Notes under the pieces: generated by a model
What the model was told of the DNA's origin: nothing
The model's input: the letters and a program-made list of their open reading frames with translations, nothing else
Databases searched by the model: none
Translations under genes and position numbers: made by a program
Source: Lateolabrax maculatus
Lineage: Eukaryota; Chordata; Actinopteri; Acropomatiformes; Lateolabracidae
DNA length: 64,000 nt
Direction of reading: 5' to 3'
NCBI GenBank assembly: GCA_031216445.1
Contig: CM062219.1
Location: 1,947,501 to 2,011,500, forward strand
Shown: positions 12,751-27,500 of the stretch, piece after piece
Position numbering within the stretch: the stretch's first letter is position 1
How the letters are laid out: every line of letters begins with the position of its first letter

Positions 12751-13128
12751 TTTAAACGTTTTCAAAAAGCCTGTACATTTATAATCGCTATATTTTAAGA
12801 GTAATAAAAAAAAGGTGTGAGATGACTTGCAAAAATGTTTTCAGAGCCATAAAATACGATAAATGTAGAGATCCCATCAGCTGTGCAAATTCTGATAATT
12901 TAACTGAGGCTACAGACTATAGCAGGAGCATCTTGGCAGAGACCGAAGGGAATGAAAACATGATCCTTAGTTTTAAATGAACCAATCCCGATCAATATAC
13001 CAGTCACATTCACGCTTTAGCAAAATAACTGAATAGGAAGCTCTAGATGACCTTTCTCCACATTTATCCTCGGGTGTCGGTGAGTCGGCGGTAAACTCAT
13101 CTGAACACAAAACCTGTTTTTGGAAACA

Positions 13129-13796
13129 CAATGGGCCTCATGCAAAAACGATTCGTTCTCAAGTGTCACGAGCGATTAGTGATGCACTGTCGTACGAGTA
13201 TATAATATAATACCTAAATCTGAATGATTCTGGAGTGTGACAAATATAACAAAAACTACTAACGACTTAAATAAGGTTCTTGCAAAATCAGTTTTTTCCC
13301 TACCATCATTGCTGCCAATTCACTATAAGATTTGAAAACTTTTCTTTTCTTTTTCTCCATTTTATTTGCATATTTTGGCATGACAACTCTTACAATTCAG
13401 CTGCCTTATGCTGGTCCAGGTGAACATCCTCCTGACGCCTAAGGATCCATGACTGATTTTTTTAGCATCTAACTTCACGTCACATCATTTATTCTTTGTC
13501 TCTGAGAGAGAACGGCTCTACTCCGAGCTGTTTTAATATTTTGGAACTGTTTCGGGTCCTCTAATACAACAACTGACAATGTTAAATATGTTGTTTCGTC
13601 TGCAAAGTTGTTTTTTTTTTCTTCTTTTTGTTTTACTTTGGTGACATTTTAGTGAATGAACTTAACCACAAATGGAGCAGAACAAGCAGCCTTAAATAGA
13701 AATTTGGGGGCAAGCAAGTTTGGTGGACCCGACTTTCGTGGAAACTTAAAGGAAAAAATTTTAGGATACAAAAATGTTCCTGCATGAGGCCCAATG
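13129..13796. mobile_element. MITE-like element with about 21-bp terminal inverted repeats
   Basis: The left end at 13129-13149 reads caatgggcctcatgcaaaaa then c. The right end at 13776-13796, reverse-complemented, reads cattgggcctcatgcaggaa then c. The two 21-bp ends differ at three positions. The interior (about 626 bp) has no transposase-like frame, so the copy would be non-autonomous. No clear target-site duplication was seen. It lies about 0.7 kb downstream of the zfyve16 stop, in or just past its 3' UTR, and carries AATAAA signals on the zfyve16 strand. Confidence 0.7.
13488..13493 (-). terminator. Candidate poly(A) signal for zfyve16
   Basis: AATAAA on the minus strand (tttatt on plus), about 1.0 kb downstream of the zfyve16 stop codon. 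A second AATAAA is at 13371-13376. Both lie inside the MITE-like element at 13129-13796, so the element may supply the 3' end of the transcript. Which signal is used cannot be decided from sequence. Confidence 0.35.
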
Positions 13797-14508
13797 TTTT
13801 ACTGTGCAGTTTCATCATGAACCACCATATGAAATGAAAGCATAGTACCTTGAGAGGAAATGAGATGCGATTTCTTGTACATTTTTAGAACGGGGCCAGC
13901 TACTTAAGTGACTGTACAGCAGCACCTGATCACATGTATCACCTCTGAAGTACTGAATACTGCAGCCAGTAATGTCCCCTTGCTTTAATATCATCATTTC
14001 ATTCAATAAGCCCATATTAAAATATAATAAATACATCCAAATGAGAGACATTTCAATAGAGTCTGTGGGAAACATTCACTGAGGTGCTCCGAGCTGACGG
14101 AGGCCAGCAGGGAGCCTGGAAGGCAGAGCAGAAGAAGAAAAAAAGGGTTTAATAGTTTGGTTGTATTTGGTCATGTTGTCGTATTCCTTGTTTAGTGTTT
14201 GGCTTCTTGTGTTAAAGCAGCTTTGGTGAGCACGAAAACACACAAACACACAACGGTTCCTGGACAGAAAACCAGCATCTTATCAGTTTCCATCCCCAAA
14301 CCTCGGAGGGGGAATGTTGTGCCAGTGGCTGCTCGTCCTCTGTGACCGGCTGCATGTCCAACTGTGCAAACGTAGCTGCTGCATTAACACGTCCCGCCAC
14401 CATCCACAGCTTCTCCCTCTGTGCTCAACCACCTTCTGTTAAGTGGGGGTTTGTTTTTTTTTTCTCTCAATACTTTTGAGCTGAAGTGTGTCATGGTCTG
14501 CATGTGCG

Positions 14509-17500
14509 TTAGATGGTGTGTGTGATGTAGAAGATGAACTCCATGTCCATGGCAGTCTGTGGTACACTAGCGCTACCTCCATGGATGACGGGGATCAGAG
14601 CGCTGTCCAGCTCGTTCATGTAGCGCTGAGGAAGGAGTCTGCCCCCGGAGCCCGCCTGGTACTCCACCTGAGAGGCAGGCAAACACACAGAAACACTCAC
14701 CACACCTTTTCTCAACTGCACAGAAGAGATTTGGAATACTGTAATGTGTTATAAACTTTTTTTTTTTACCATATCAGCCTGCGTAGAGATGCGAAGAGAG
14801 AGCGAGTTGATGCCGCTGGAGGTGAGGATGGCGAGGTGAGGAGTCAGAGCGCTGCAGGCGGCCAAAGCCATCTCCTTCTGAAACACGCTGCAGGACGACA
14901 GCACCGACGCGAGGCTGCAGTCTGGAGTCTTGAGCTGGTAGAAAACCTGGAGGGACATTCACACATTCACACACCAGGACTGTCAACTGGCTGCAGACCT
15001 CACGCAGGGAACCTGTGAAGAATCAGCTCATTGAAAAGGAAAGTTCACCTCAGTGCAAGTGATGGTGCGTCCGTCTGACTCAAACTCGGTGTCCTGCTGC
15101 ATCTTCACACTGCGGCCTCCATCCAGAGGTCTCCCATCAACCCCGCTGGTTCTGCTGCAGAGGAGGATTAAAGTCAGGGAAACTCCACCGATCTATCCAT
15201 CAGCCACATCTCCCGACCAACACAATCATTCATTCATCTTGATAACAAGCATTTAAAAATGTACAGCTTTTTAATACAGAATTCCCTCTTTGTGTTACTC
15301 CTACACTGCAGCTCAGCACAGACACAAAAGGAGGACATTTTGTGCTGAAAAGACTTTGGAAGATACCCTCTTCACTTAATTAACTCTGACCGCTGAAGCC
15401 TCATATTAGCTTTAAATAAACTGTGGCATGTACTGTTACACAGAGTGAGAACTGGGGAGTTTGTCACTGTAAGCCTGTTAGAAAAAAATCTCTTAATGAT
15501 AAAAACTAAATGGCTGGATCAAACACTGTGGCTGACAGATCGCTCTTTTCTGTTTATAGGACTTTTTTGTTTTGTTGCCACCTTATTAGCACCTGCTTGG
15601 TGCTTATGTGAACGATGTGCAAAGCCCCCTGAGGCAAATTGTGATTTTGGACTATATAAATAAAATGTGACTTGATTTTACTACTAGAAGCTGCAGCACA
15701 AAGAGTTAGTCCACGTATGACCGGCTGGATTAGAGTGTGTGTGTGGACTGATATCAGTGCAATGGTGGACAGATTGCACAAAAGTGTGTAAATATTTGTG
15801 TGTGTGTGTGTGTACTGGGTGCAGTGCTGTTACCCTGTGTTGACAGGTGAACTCCAGTCAACCCAGCGGACGGTGACGTTTTCTCGGACCTCCCCTCCGT
15901 CATTCCTGCCGCAGGGTATGTGGAAGTCCGTCTGCTCCTTCAGGGCAGTGCGCAGAGACTCCATCGTCTCCGGAGGGATTTGCACCATCAACCCATCTGA
16001 CACACGAAGACAAATTCCAGTTAGGTTGGTCCAATAACAGTCATTTTAAAACACTGTAGTATATGAGGTGTGATGTTCCTCACAGCCTTGATTGGATGGA
16101 ATGAGAGTCAATAAATCAGTAACTTTACCTTCAACAATGCTTGACTTTGCAATGAAGCCCGAAGAGGCTTTCAGGGCTCCATTAAACACCACAAAACTGG
16201 CTCCAGTCACTGTGACAGAACACAGGGTCAACTATTTATATAAAACAGAATCCGGAGACAACAATAACCATTGCACCATCCGACTCTCACCCGTGCGGGT
16301 CTTGCCGGGCATGCTGCTGGCCTGCGTCTGATAGTTTCCCTCCTCGTTCTGGAAACACACCAGGTGAGAGTCGGCCTCCGAGCTGAATCGTGCTCCGATG
16401 CTGATGACATGTTCGTTGGATGAATTTATGACCTTTTGCATCTGTAAAACACAGAAAACATATTATCAATATACAGTAAACTGTAGCTGAGTGTTTGCCA
16501 GCATAGTTTTTTATGTTATATATCTGTTTTTACATAAAGGCCGCTTTATACTCTGATTTTGGGCTGTACCGTCAATGCAACTCTACGACCCGTGGCTATA
16601 AAACTACCACTCAGAATAGTGGTGAGCAATAGGGCCAAAAGCTTCTATCACGCTACAAGTGATTTTATATTACAGTAACTGTATTTATCACGATGCAGTA
16701 ATCGTACTGTCCACACGACAGGTTCTTCTCCCTCATCTCAGGTTGGTCGGGATGCCTCCTACTCTGTATTTACAATTTCACTCCTCCTCCATGTTTTCTT
16801 GTCACGCTCTTCTTCTGCAGCGTTTGGCAAACCGATCCAGCCCTGATTTGCTACACAGCCTACCCTGAATATATAGCAGAGACACAAAGGGACAGCTCCT
16901 GCGGTGTGACATTGCAAAAAATCTACCAGTGGACACATTTTTGCCATTGCGCGGTATATACCTTGATACCACCCAACCCTAACTAAGTATTTATCTCAAA
17001 CTCACGTTGCAAAGTCTGGGTTCATGTCTTTTCTCTGTCCACGACTGTAACCAAGACCTTAAACCTTAAACCTATCTCACAGTGTGACATGCACTAAAAA
17101 ACATTTGTTATCACACAGTCTATACAGGCGCCAAGTGTTTCAAGTGTTAGTTTGAGATTTTGGGAAATACGCTCATTTGCTTTCTTGCCAATGTTAGATG
17201 AGCAGATCGATACGTCTGTACGGTACTTATTAAATATGAAGACATGAGAGTGGAGTTGATCTTCTCATCTAACTCTCGGCTTGAAAGCAAATTAGAATTT
17301 ATTTCCCGTAGTGTCGAATTATTCCTTTACAGCTCTCTTACCTCAGTGAAGCTACTTTTGGGAATGTCAATGTAGCTGTGGCCCATCTCCATGTGGATCC
17401 TCAGACCCTCCACGACTGACAGACTGTACTGGTAGTTCCTCAGGTCCTGTAGGGGGAAAAAAAACTGTTTAGGGATACTGAACCATGTCTGCAAAGTATT

Positions 17501-20500
17501 TATAATGTTAAACTGTTTCCATGGGCTGCCACAAAGGCCAACAATGTACATCTGCTATTGTCACTACAGGTATTTCACTACTTTTTAGAGATGGACGGGT
17601 GATACTGAAGCTCCGAAGCTTGTTTCACTCCTGTGAATCTGTACATTGTGTCGGACCTCGTCGCGTCAAATGAAGAAAGTACTTGAAAGTTTTCCAAAAC
17701 TAAACTATGTGATCGGTGATTAGAGGGATAAGAAGAGAGGGCAATATGGTGATAAGTATAAGAACATTACCTCTGGATACCAAGTAATAATGTAATAAAA
17801 GTAATACGCTAATTTAAGAGTATCATTGTTCCTATCACATCACATTGTGACTCATATGAAAGTTAAAACACATGAGCCCACAGTGACACGGAGCCTAAAC
17901 TACACCAATAAGACACATTCATATATTGTGTCAGCAAAAATATTTTTATATATACACATATTGAACAATAACATCCACATTTAATGTAGCACTTATGAAC
18001 AAAAGTATTACAGATTTAATAACAACAGGCAGGATTTATTGCTCATACATGAGACTACAACTATTAAAATCAGAGAGACGCTGTAGTCACCAGATGTCAC
18101 TGTGCTGCTGCGTTTGATGCCCTGAAGTTTCATAAGGCTTCATTCACCAAGCACTTCTAATTTTAGTGCACAGACTTTGGAGTCATGCCTCCTAATGGAG
18201 TCAGTAAGGGCATGTACATTAAGATTAAAAAGAAAACAAGGAACTCAGAACTGACCCTTGAGGCAAACATGTGAAATGTCGAAGAATCAAATTATCAACT
18301 GTGTCAGATCTTTTCTGATCAAGCTGCGTTCTGGTCTTATTAACCACTGTAATTACATCTCTAATTACATTTAAGCTTTAAAAAATATTTATCTGTTTAC
18401 AATCTTCCAACCCTGGTTCATAATTAGACAGCGATGATGGTCTACATTCCTTTTCTTTTGACTAGACTGAACCACATCAGTCTTCAGTGCTGGTTGGGAA
18501 ATAACCTAACTGTTGGGAATAATTACCAGCAGACACGACCTCCTCTGCCACTTAATTAAAAACAGTTTTAAAAATGTGGTTTCAGTGGGAGTTAGAACAG
18601 AAGTATATGGCTTTAGTTCTGACGGTACTTTGTAAGCACCACACTGATGATAACGAAGGCCTGCTTGTGTTTAGTACTTACAGCCAGTAAATTCATAATA
18701 GTGTGTCCTGTCTCTCGATACACAGAGTCCCGAAAACGGATGCTTGTCAATGTAGTGGGATACACTGAAAAAGAGAAAACATGTAGTTTGTTATCACTAA
18801 ATAAACCATAAAAGCATAAAATTACTGGTTAGTAGAGTAACAGAAATTAAATTTGATAGAAATATTTCACTTTTTCTTTAAGGGACAATGTTTCTCCTCA
18901 AATAACTTTAGAGCCCCGAATAACAATTATTTTTATTATCAATTCATTTATTTTCTCGATTAATCATTTAGTATGTAAAATGTCTAAAATACTAGAAGAT
19001 TGCAATTTTTGTAACGTCTCCAAATAATTCGGCAACAGTCCAAAACCCAAAGATATTGAGTTTACTACCACAGACGATAAAGAAATGCAGCAAATCTCTA
19101 CTACTGAGAAGATGAAATCTGATAATTTGGGGCAAATTTTATCAAAATACTTTCAAATTAATCAACTAACTGTCTCATCTCTAGTAATTTTGGGTAAATA
19201 AAAGGCAAAAATTGTTATGTTTATGTGTAACAGTATAAAATGGCTGTCGAATTGGTGTCTTGTGTTTTAAGACAAAGCCGACGGTGAAGTACAGAAGGCC
19301 ACACACCACTGTATTCAGCTCCAAGCCGCAGAAGCAGCCTGAGTGGAAACACTTTGGCCCACGGCACCTCCAGTTTCTGGATTAGTAGGCCAAACAGGAA
19401 AGGCTGCGGTGGGAGAGTGAGGCCATCTAGAGGCTGACAGGTGGGAGAGAAGAAGAGCATCCCTGCATGGTCCTTACTGCCCAGGAAACTGCTCGTGAAC
19501 GTCACATTATCCAGCTCCTCCAAAAACTTCCCTGTAACAGAAGACAGCGATTCTGCAGTCTTTGTTTTTCCTATGTCTAAAAATACATAGGCAAACAAAT
19601 GGGCTGTATGTGCTGTCTACCTTTCTGGGCTTCTTGGTAAATGTTGAGATAGAGTGTGAAGAGGTCTTTTGGAAGAGCTTTTTCTTCTGGCAAACACTCC
19701 AACAGAAACACCAACTCTCTCTGTCCCAGAGCCTGCAGCCCAGTAGAGCCAAAGCACCAGCACTGCCGACTGCAGTCTGAGAGATGAAACAAAAACACAG
19801 AGAGTCAACAGGGGCCGGGTCTGTGGGAGAGCATGTAAAGACAGTAGGAGAAGACGAAGAAGAAGAGGTGTATTCTACTCACATGTGACCAGTTTAACAT
19901 TAACCAGCAGGTTGGCGTTCAGAACAAATGTCAGAGGTCGGGGTCCTCCCTCCTCTAGTAAGTGCAGGATCTGGCACGGTGCAGGACTTTCCTCAACCAA
20001 AACATCTAAAAACAAACAACAGCAGAGCACATTTCATGTTTGCTTGTGCCATCTGTCGATTAAAGTCATGGCTTTGTTCCTGTGCAGACATAAGTGACTT
20101 TTAAGTAAATGCTCATTACGGCTTCGTTCAGACAGGAAAGAGCACTGTATTTAACCTGCCATTTTATGCAGCTGGTATGGATCAAAGTTGAAATAGAAGG
20201 AAAGAGACACCTGAAGTGATTAGTATTTAGGTTTTACAAGGATTTTGTTTTCTTTACCTCTTTTGCCCACAGCTTGAGTGGAAAAATGATTTTTATAGAC
20301 TAATCTGACTTGGCAGGAATCTCCACAATATAAACTTGGTTTCATGCTTTATTAAACTGATTTCATTTTAAAGATACCTGTGTGAGGCATTTTTTACTGT
20401 GATCCTTATCAGGCGAACAAGATGTGCATTTAATCTTGCTCTGTGTATTAAACCTTAACATTAATCTGACGGCCTTCAATTCACACTTGCCCGACCTAGT

Positions 20501-23500
20501 AAGATTGTTATACGACTTTTCCGGCACTTATTCAGACATAAGACCAACATGTAAAACTGCCAACACATTTAAATAAAGAGCTGCATGTCTGAAAGAAGCT
20601 ATAAAACAATTAAAACCATCCAAATACACTGAAATAAACACATACCTCCTGCTTCATCCTCTCCAGTGATGATGAGTAGAGGAGGAAGCTCGTCCTCGTT
20701 ATCCGGCAGCAGACTGGGAACCCTCTTCACTGAAGAGCTGATTCCAGAGAGCAGGGAATAATCCCAGGGTCCGGACACCGGAGGTCGAGCCACCTCTACG
20801 GCCCCACAAGCTTCGGGGGCGGAGGAGCCACCGACTCCAACCTCTGACCCCGCTGAGCCGGGCTGAAATGAGAGGGTCAGTCACTCAGGTACCATTCCCA
20901 TCAAGTCTCAGTGGATTCAAATTCAACTTCTTTATTTGTCATGTGCAAAATAATTACAGTGGACCATCATTGGCAATGAAAATCTTAAATCCCTGCAACA
21001 ATGCTCAAACTATATATTTGTAAAAGGAGAAACACGCAAGTAAAAGTAACAATAAGAAAAAAGAAGCATAAGAATCTAAGACTTCATTAAAATAGTGCTG
21101 AGTATACTGTGCAGTATAAGCTGTAGTAATAAATAAATAAATATATACACACACACAATACACACATAAACAAAGCTAAAGTGTAATTCAGTTATTTTTA
21201 CTGCTCACAATCCCTAAATAGTCATAATCTTTTATTTGTAGAAAGCTTGGCGAAGCAGAAAAATAGCCTATTAAGCAGCTGGGGAGGAACTTTGAGGCCT
21301 AAAAAAAGCCCTAAAAACAGCACTGAAGTGTCCCTGTGGCTCAGCTGTGTGGGTGTTGTGACCCTGTCTTACTGTTGTTTGGTCTGGAGAGACGCCACTG
21401 AACTCCTGGGAGCTCCTGCGGCTCGTCACCGACAGCTTGGTCGTGTCTGCCACCTCTCCGTTGGGCAAGATGCCATCGGCAAACCACACGCGCTTCTGTT
21501 CACGAGGACAACCTGATAACCCAGAAAAAGGAAGTCTTTTCAAGGGTACAGTCCAGGAAAAACAAACTGACAGTAAAGTACAGACAAAGTGATCATACTG
21601 TCGTTGTTCGGGTGTTTGAGAACGGACACTGGCACCATGACGGTCGGTGGAGGAGAGTTCAGAGTGCCGGCAGCACGAGCCTGCTGCAAAGGGGGGATGG
21701 TGCTGCAGTACTCAGATGGGACGTTGGGGTTGGGGCTGGGACCCGCGGGACTCATCATCCGCTCCAAGGCCTGGGCTGCAAGGAGAAAGGTGACATAGAG
21801 GTGTGTTCATTTACCACAAATTTAAAAGTTCATGGATTCAATCATTTAAATCTACTGTTAACTCAAAAATGAGCCCTAATGCAAGGTCACTTCACTTAAT
21901 TCTTGATGTTGGTCTAGACTGAAATATCCCAACAACTATTGGATGGGTTGTCATGAAGTTTTGTAAAGATGTTCATGAATCCCAAACAATTAATCACACG
22001 GACTTAAGTGATCCTCTGACTCTACCTCTATCGCCACTGTGAGGTTGATATTTGTGGATTTGAGTGAAATGTTTCCACAATAATTGCATGCATTTCCATG
22101 AAATTTATTACAGACATTTGTTCCTGTCAGGATGAGCTGCAATAACTTTAGTGCTCCCTTCATTTTTCCTCTAGCGCCACCATCAGGTCAAAATTGTTAT
22201 TTGTTCAATACTCTGCTTTATGATCAAGTACCTGAAAGACTAATGACATTCGCATCAGCCTCAGATGCTCTTTATGTTAAGTGCTACTTGGCAAATGCTG
22301 ACATCCTAAACTAAGACAGCAAACATCACCTGCTGACGTCAGGGTTAGGGTCAGTGTTGTTGTGAGCATGTTAGAATGCAAACGTTCACATTTAGATCAA
22401 ATGCTGTTGACTCTTAATCTTGTTTGGTTTTTTGTTTGTTCAAGAAATCTCTGTCTCAGTGTGTTGTGTCTTTAAATTAAATTGCACATCTTTCAGAAAA
22501 AAAAACTTCAAAGAGTGGCCAGATCTAAAACCACGGGCAGCTGCTCTCAGCTGAGAGAGGCCGATCGAACACTAATTGCCAGGGAGAGCTAAACTAAAGA
22601 CATGGCTGAAATTGATGGGTTCTGCTGTTTCTGCTGGCTGTGTATGAACCATAGGCACGTGTTTGTGAACATGTTGGCCATAACAACTTGAACATATGAT
22701 AGAGCAGCTGATATCGAGGCTTGCTGCTGTGAGGTTGTTTTGAAATCTATTTTAACGCAGCACTGTAGTAGCTCAGTTCTTCAGAGACTCAGGATCATAT
22801 CACCCCATCTAATTCCCTCAGTTTATTCAGTTAAGCTCTCAAGTCCCTTCTCGTCATCAAGCAGTTTGTTTTTAACAATTCCCTGGAGTCAAAGTGTCAG
22901 AATTGTTGAAAATCATTGTTATTTTTCTCTTAAAAAGTTGAACACAAGGTGCACAGCCTGCAGTTAGCAGGGAATAACAGGTGATGTTGTGTTTTCCTGT
23001 CTGGACTCCTTTTGTATCACTGATACTATAAATAATTGAAAGTCTGAAAATGAAGGTGTGCCAGAAGCAACTGATGATGAGGATTATTATTGTTATGATG
23101 CCAGCTCAGAGGACATGTTACACTGTAACAGCCATGTTGAAATGACCACAAGGCAGTGGCTGATTACTGTAATGACTCATTTGTATTTGGGGACTGCTCA
23201 TGTGTAACACAGTGTGAGATTGCAGTACACCCCTGTAGCTACATTTCATTGTTTTAGATAAAAAAAAAAAAAGACTTGGAAAAAGCTTGTTTAGTGTGGT
23301 TCAGTCACAGATTTGTTGATGGAAACCAGTATCCCAGGAACAAAATCAGGCACATTTAACATTTGAATGACAGCTCGGCTTCACCTGCGGTACGTTATAC
23401 AGTGCAGATGAATGAAGGTTATTGCAAACAGGACAGATATGAGTTGTTACTTCCGGGAAAGCTGTTTATGACTGAGAGGCTTTCTCAATGCCTTCCAGTT

Positions 23501-24243
23501 GCACTCCCAGAAAATGCTGACGCAGCCCTCGTCTACATCATATTGATTAAGCATCATAGATCTTTATTGATCTATTGTGTACTGACGACAACAACAGTGT
23601 GTCCTACAAAAGCACAGGAACACAGCCACATGAGGGGGAAGCACACCACTAAGACATTTCAATAACTCAGACCGGAAAGGAAAAACCATAGAAAAACAAA
23701 GTCCCTTGTTAGTCCCACAGCATCACTACAAGGAGAGTTGTTTCACCTTGTTCTGCAAGGAAAGGATGACAAGGCACAAAAAAAGTCATCCTGGGCTTGA
23801 GGCAAATTACTTCAAGTACAAGTACAAAATCCGTCGGTGACCCCATTTTAAGTTTAACACTAATATGCACAATATTCCTCTTTAAAATCTAGGCAAAATT
23901 GTGATTTTTAATATCTGCACAGATTATAAAAACTACAACAAACCAACAGAACACAGTAGCAACACAACAACAATAACAGTCTACTTATTAAGAAGTCAGA
24001 TGCATCTTACCTCATCATCCCTTCTGCTAAAACTCAACCAGTCCACATCCCTGCGAGTCTATTCCTGAGTCTGACTTTAGACATTCCCATCACTGATTTC
24101 CTGAAGCTGCTCCTCGCTTATTTCCTCGCTTAGTCTGTTGTTAGCCGTAATAGCCTGATAGCTTTTGGCTGGAGTGTGTGCGGTAAGCCTCACATGCAGC
24201 TCACCATACTGATATGAGAGATGGAGAGCAGAGGAGGGAGGGA

Positions 24244-24302
<59 letters not shown>

Positions 24303-24504
24303 GTGACGGAAAGGAGAGAAGGATCGCATCACAGTGCTCGAGCATCCACCAGCCACAAAAAGTGGATCACCTCTTCCTTCTTAATTTAGACATGGTGTGT
24401 GAGCGTCACATGTCTACTGCATTAGGCGGGTCCTGTAGCACACACACACACACACACACACAAAATCAAGGACAAATGCCAGTGTCCTGCTATAACTCTC
24501 CTCC

Positions 24505-24544
<40 letters not shown>

Positions 24545-27500
24545 CCCTCTCCATCCATCTTCCCCCTCCCGTCTCTTCCTCCACGTCCATGCTGCAGTCT
24601 CTAACTATAAAAAGGTGCCTCTCTGAATCACGCCTTTCATCATCAAAGCAGAAAAATAAATCACAGAAAGAAAGACGACATATTTGAAATTACTTTTTTA
24701 CAATGTGTAAATTGGGAGGCACCAACATGCTGTTTATGTTTGTGAAAAGAAAACAATTCTTTATTTGAATGTTTGAATTTTTAATAGATGTTCAAAAAGC
24801 CCCTGAGCCACTTTGTACAGGACACTTTTTCTGTTTCATGCCTTAAATATTCATCAGCTGCATAATGAAAAAGTTACTGTGATGTTATTAAGTTTTAATG
24901 ACAACTAGTGAGTTTGGTCTATTTTGGGATTTTAAGGAGACTCTGTTCCTGTGAGGGGATGAAACAAGTTAATGTATTTAACCCCATACAGAGGAAGTAA
25001 AATCACTTGGGTTTTTGTAGAGAACTGACAAATATTAAAGCTGCATTAGCTGATTTTTTTGGTCTGTTGGGGGAAGCACAGCAAGCTATAAACACAACAT
25101 TGACATATTATTAGGGTTGTCACAATTAGGACATTTTAGATGATGATTAATTGTTTTACTAATAATTGAGACTGTCTTTTTATGTTTATATTTTGCCACA
25201 GGATGGTGCTGTTGTTTTCGGCTTTGCAACTACACCTAAATCCACGTTGTTAATTTCAATGGCAGCGCATCGAAATGACGCAGTTGTGTGTGAATGATGG
25301 TAAAGGAGAGTCAGTTTAAAATAGTCAAATATCCTCAAATAGTTTCTGAAACAATCTTCCACCTCTCGCTCTGCTGCACATGGATGCATTTTAAATGGCT
25401 TGCTCTAAAACTGTTGAGTAAGCCGACATAACGTAACAAAAAAGACCATTAATTAATGAAGAAGGATGCTTGGTTTTATTTTCAGAAGTTAATAAACAAT
25501 GATAAACACAAAGCCAAAGTTAACTGTTCCTGCTTCTGGGGAGACTTTTTGTTTTGCCTCCAGGGAGAAGTTGATGTTCACCTCCCTCACTTTACCCAGC
25601 AGCTGGGAACTCTTGTGGGAGGACTTGCTGTGTTTATGCAGAGACAATCTGAAACCTAAAGTGTACATTCACTACTTCAATTTATTCTCTGCTCCGACCG
25701 CCAACACCTGTCTGATCTGACCTCACATAAGTTATTCCTTAAAAAGGAGCCACACTACAACACCATGTTTACATCCAACATATTTATGCAACATTTCTAA
25801 CTGATCGCAGTCGGCTCAAATAATCGCGATCAGGCGATTACTGATAACTGTGACAGGCCTACACGTTATTACATGTTAATGTTGTTATTGCTAACGTGCA
25901 AACAAATAGTTGGTTATTTACACATCGAGACCAACCTCAGCCTTCATGTGTCCGTGTCCACCTGATGAATGTAGGTCCAACACACTCTTTTAGCTCTGTT
26001 TTTGGTCTCTACCAACTCCTATGAGAAATATCTGGTTCTTTAGCTGCTAAATGCTCCACTCTCAGACTGTCTGTCTGCAGTTTGGTGCTGGGCAGGTAGT
26101 GAGCAGTGGGTTTTTAAAAGCTTTTTCATTGAATACAGCGTTCGATGATCGATTTAGTACATAACAAAAAAAAAAAAAAAAGCTTTCAGTCAAGCTACTC
26201 AAGTGTTAGTATCCAACAGTCAAAAACTTATTTTTTCTGCTGATCTTACATTTTAAAACCTGCATTTATGACTGTCAGTCTACAACGCAGGCAAATAACT
26301 GCATATTTACTATACATTTTTTGCATTCAATAACCTGTGCACAAAATATAATTTAAATCACAATATTAAAAAAAGCCTGTTTAAAGCTCCTCCAACACCA
26401 CACTGTTCCGATGTTAGATGTCCCTCCGGGAGTTGCACACATGAATAATTTGAGCAAACAACAGCTTTATCCAATTTCAGGGGTTTTGTCAATAATTCAC
26501 AAGTGATGAGAACTCAGGAGAAATGCATAAATCATTTCTAATGTTTCTTGAAATGATTCTCAGCCGTCAAACAGCTCCTGAATGACTTTGTATTTCTGTT
26601 AATCATACAGGTGAAACATTTCCCTTTTAGATTACTGAAACCATATTTGTACACTTACGTATTAGTTCGGCGCTTGTCTTTGCTCACATGTCTGTACAAA
26701 TATGTTGAAGTGAAACGTTAGTGGCAGAGCCAGACCTCGGATCAGGCCGAGCTGGGGGCTTACCTCTGTGTATGGTATCAAAGCAGATGACACACACACG
26801 AGCCTCTTTCTCCAAGTACTTCAGCTTACACTTCCTGTTGCAGCACACAGCACAGTAAACCTGCCACGGAGGAGAGAGGACGTCAGCGACATGAGAGATA
26901 TGATACAAAGCACAAGAAATTCACATACATAAAGAAAAATGATTTACAGTATATCTAAAGATGTTGGTGTGTCTAGTCCCTGAAGTAGCAGCGGTTGTGC
27001 TGTGAACTATAACCCATCCTCTCTAATGCTGTTTTAATCACTGGCCTTTAAAGGACTTATCTCCATCTTTAGGACACAAGGCTCAGTACAGATCTATAGA
27101 GGAGCTGGAAAAAGAACTGCTGACTCATGCTCCCTGTTTCCATGAATCCACCGGGCTATATCTGGTCCTGGGACGTAATCTGTTTTATTGAACTACGCAC
27201 ACTTCATGAGAACTTTCACTTTCATTTCACTTCAAATGTGATTTTTCTCATTTCATTTCTACAATTATACGACTTCCAAGAAAAAAAAATGAATGAATAA
27301 TACAGCACATAAATTAAGCTGATTACACGATGTAATTCAAATATTTGGTAGATTTAGTCAAATCATATTTATAGCCAACATGAAGGCTCTTAACACCAGC
27401 GGGGACCCTTCACCCAGAAGATTTCCCTGGAAACACACTGACAGTCACTGTCATAGCTTTTAAAATCACAATTGCAAAAAAATTATTATATTTTGACCTC

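Larger units (their letters stand above)
8091..13128. other. Repeat-rich intergenic spacer
   Basis: No convincing exon was found on either strand. The stretch holds fragments of several dispersed fish repeats (separate entries at 8575-8885, 10390-10575, 10615-10965 and 12236-12750) and otherwise AT-rich unique-looking sequence. The only longer open frame (8862-9074, minus) has no recognisable domain and overlaps a repeat. The zfyve16 3' UTR probably ends to the right of this stretch. Confidence 0.6.

Noticed and set aside
14488..15256. Plus-strand frames of 60-88 codons
   Set aside because: They are antisense to the last three zfyve16 exons.
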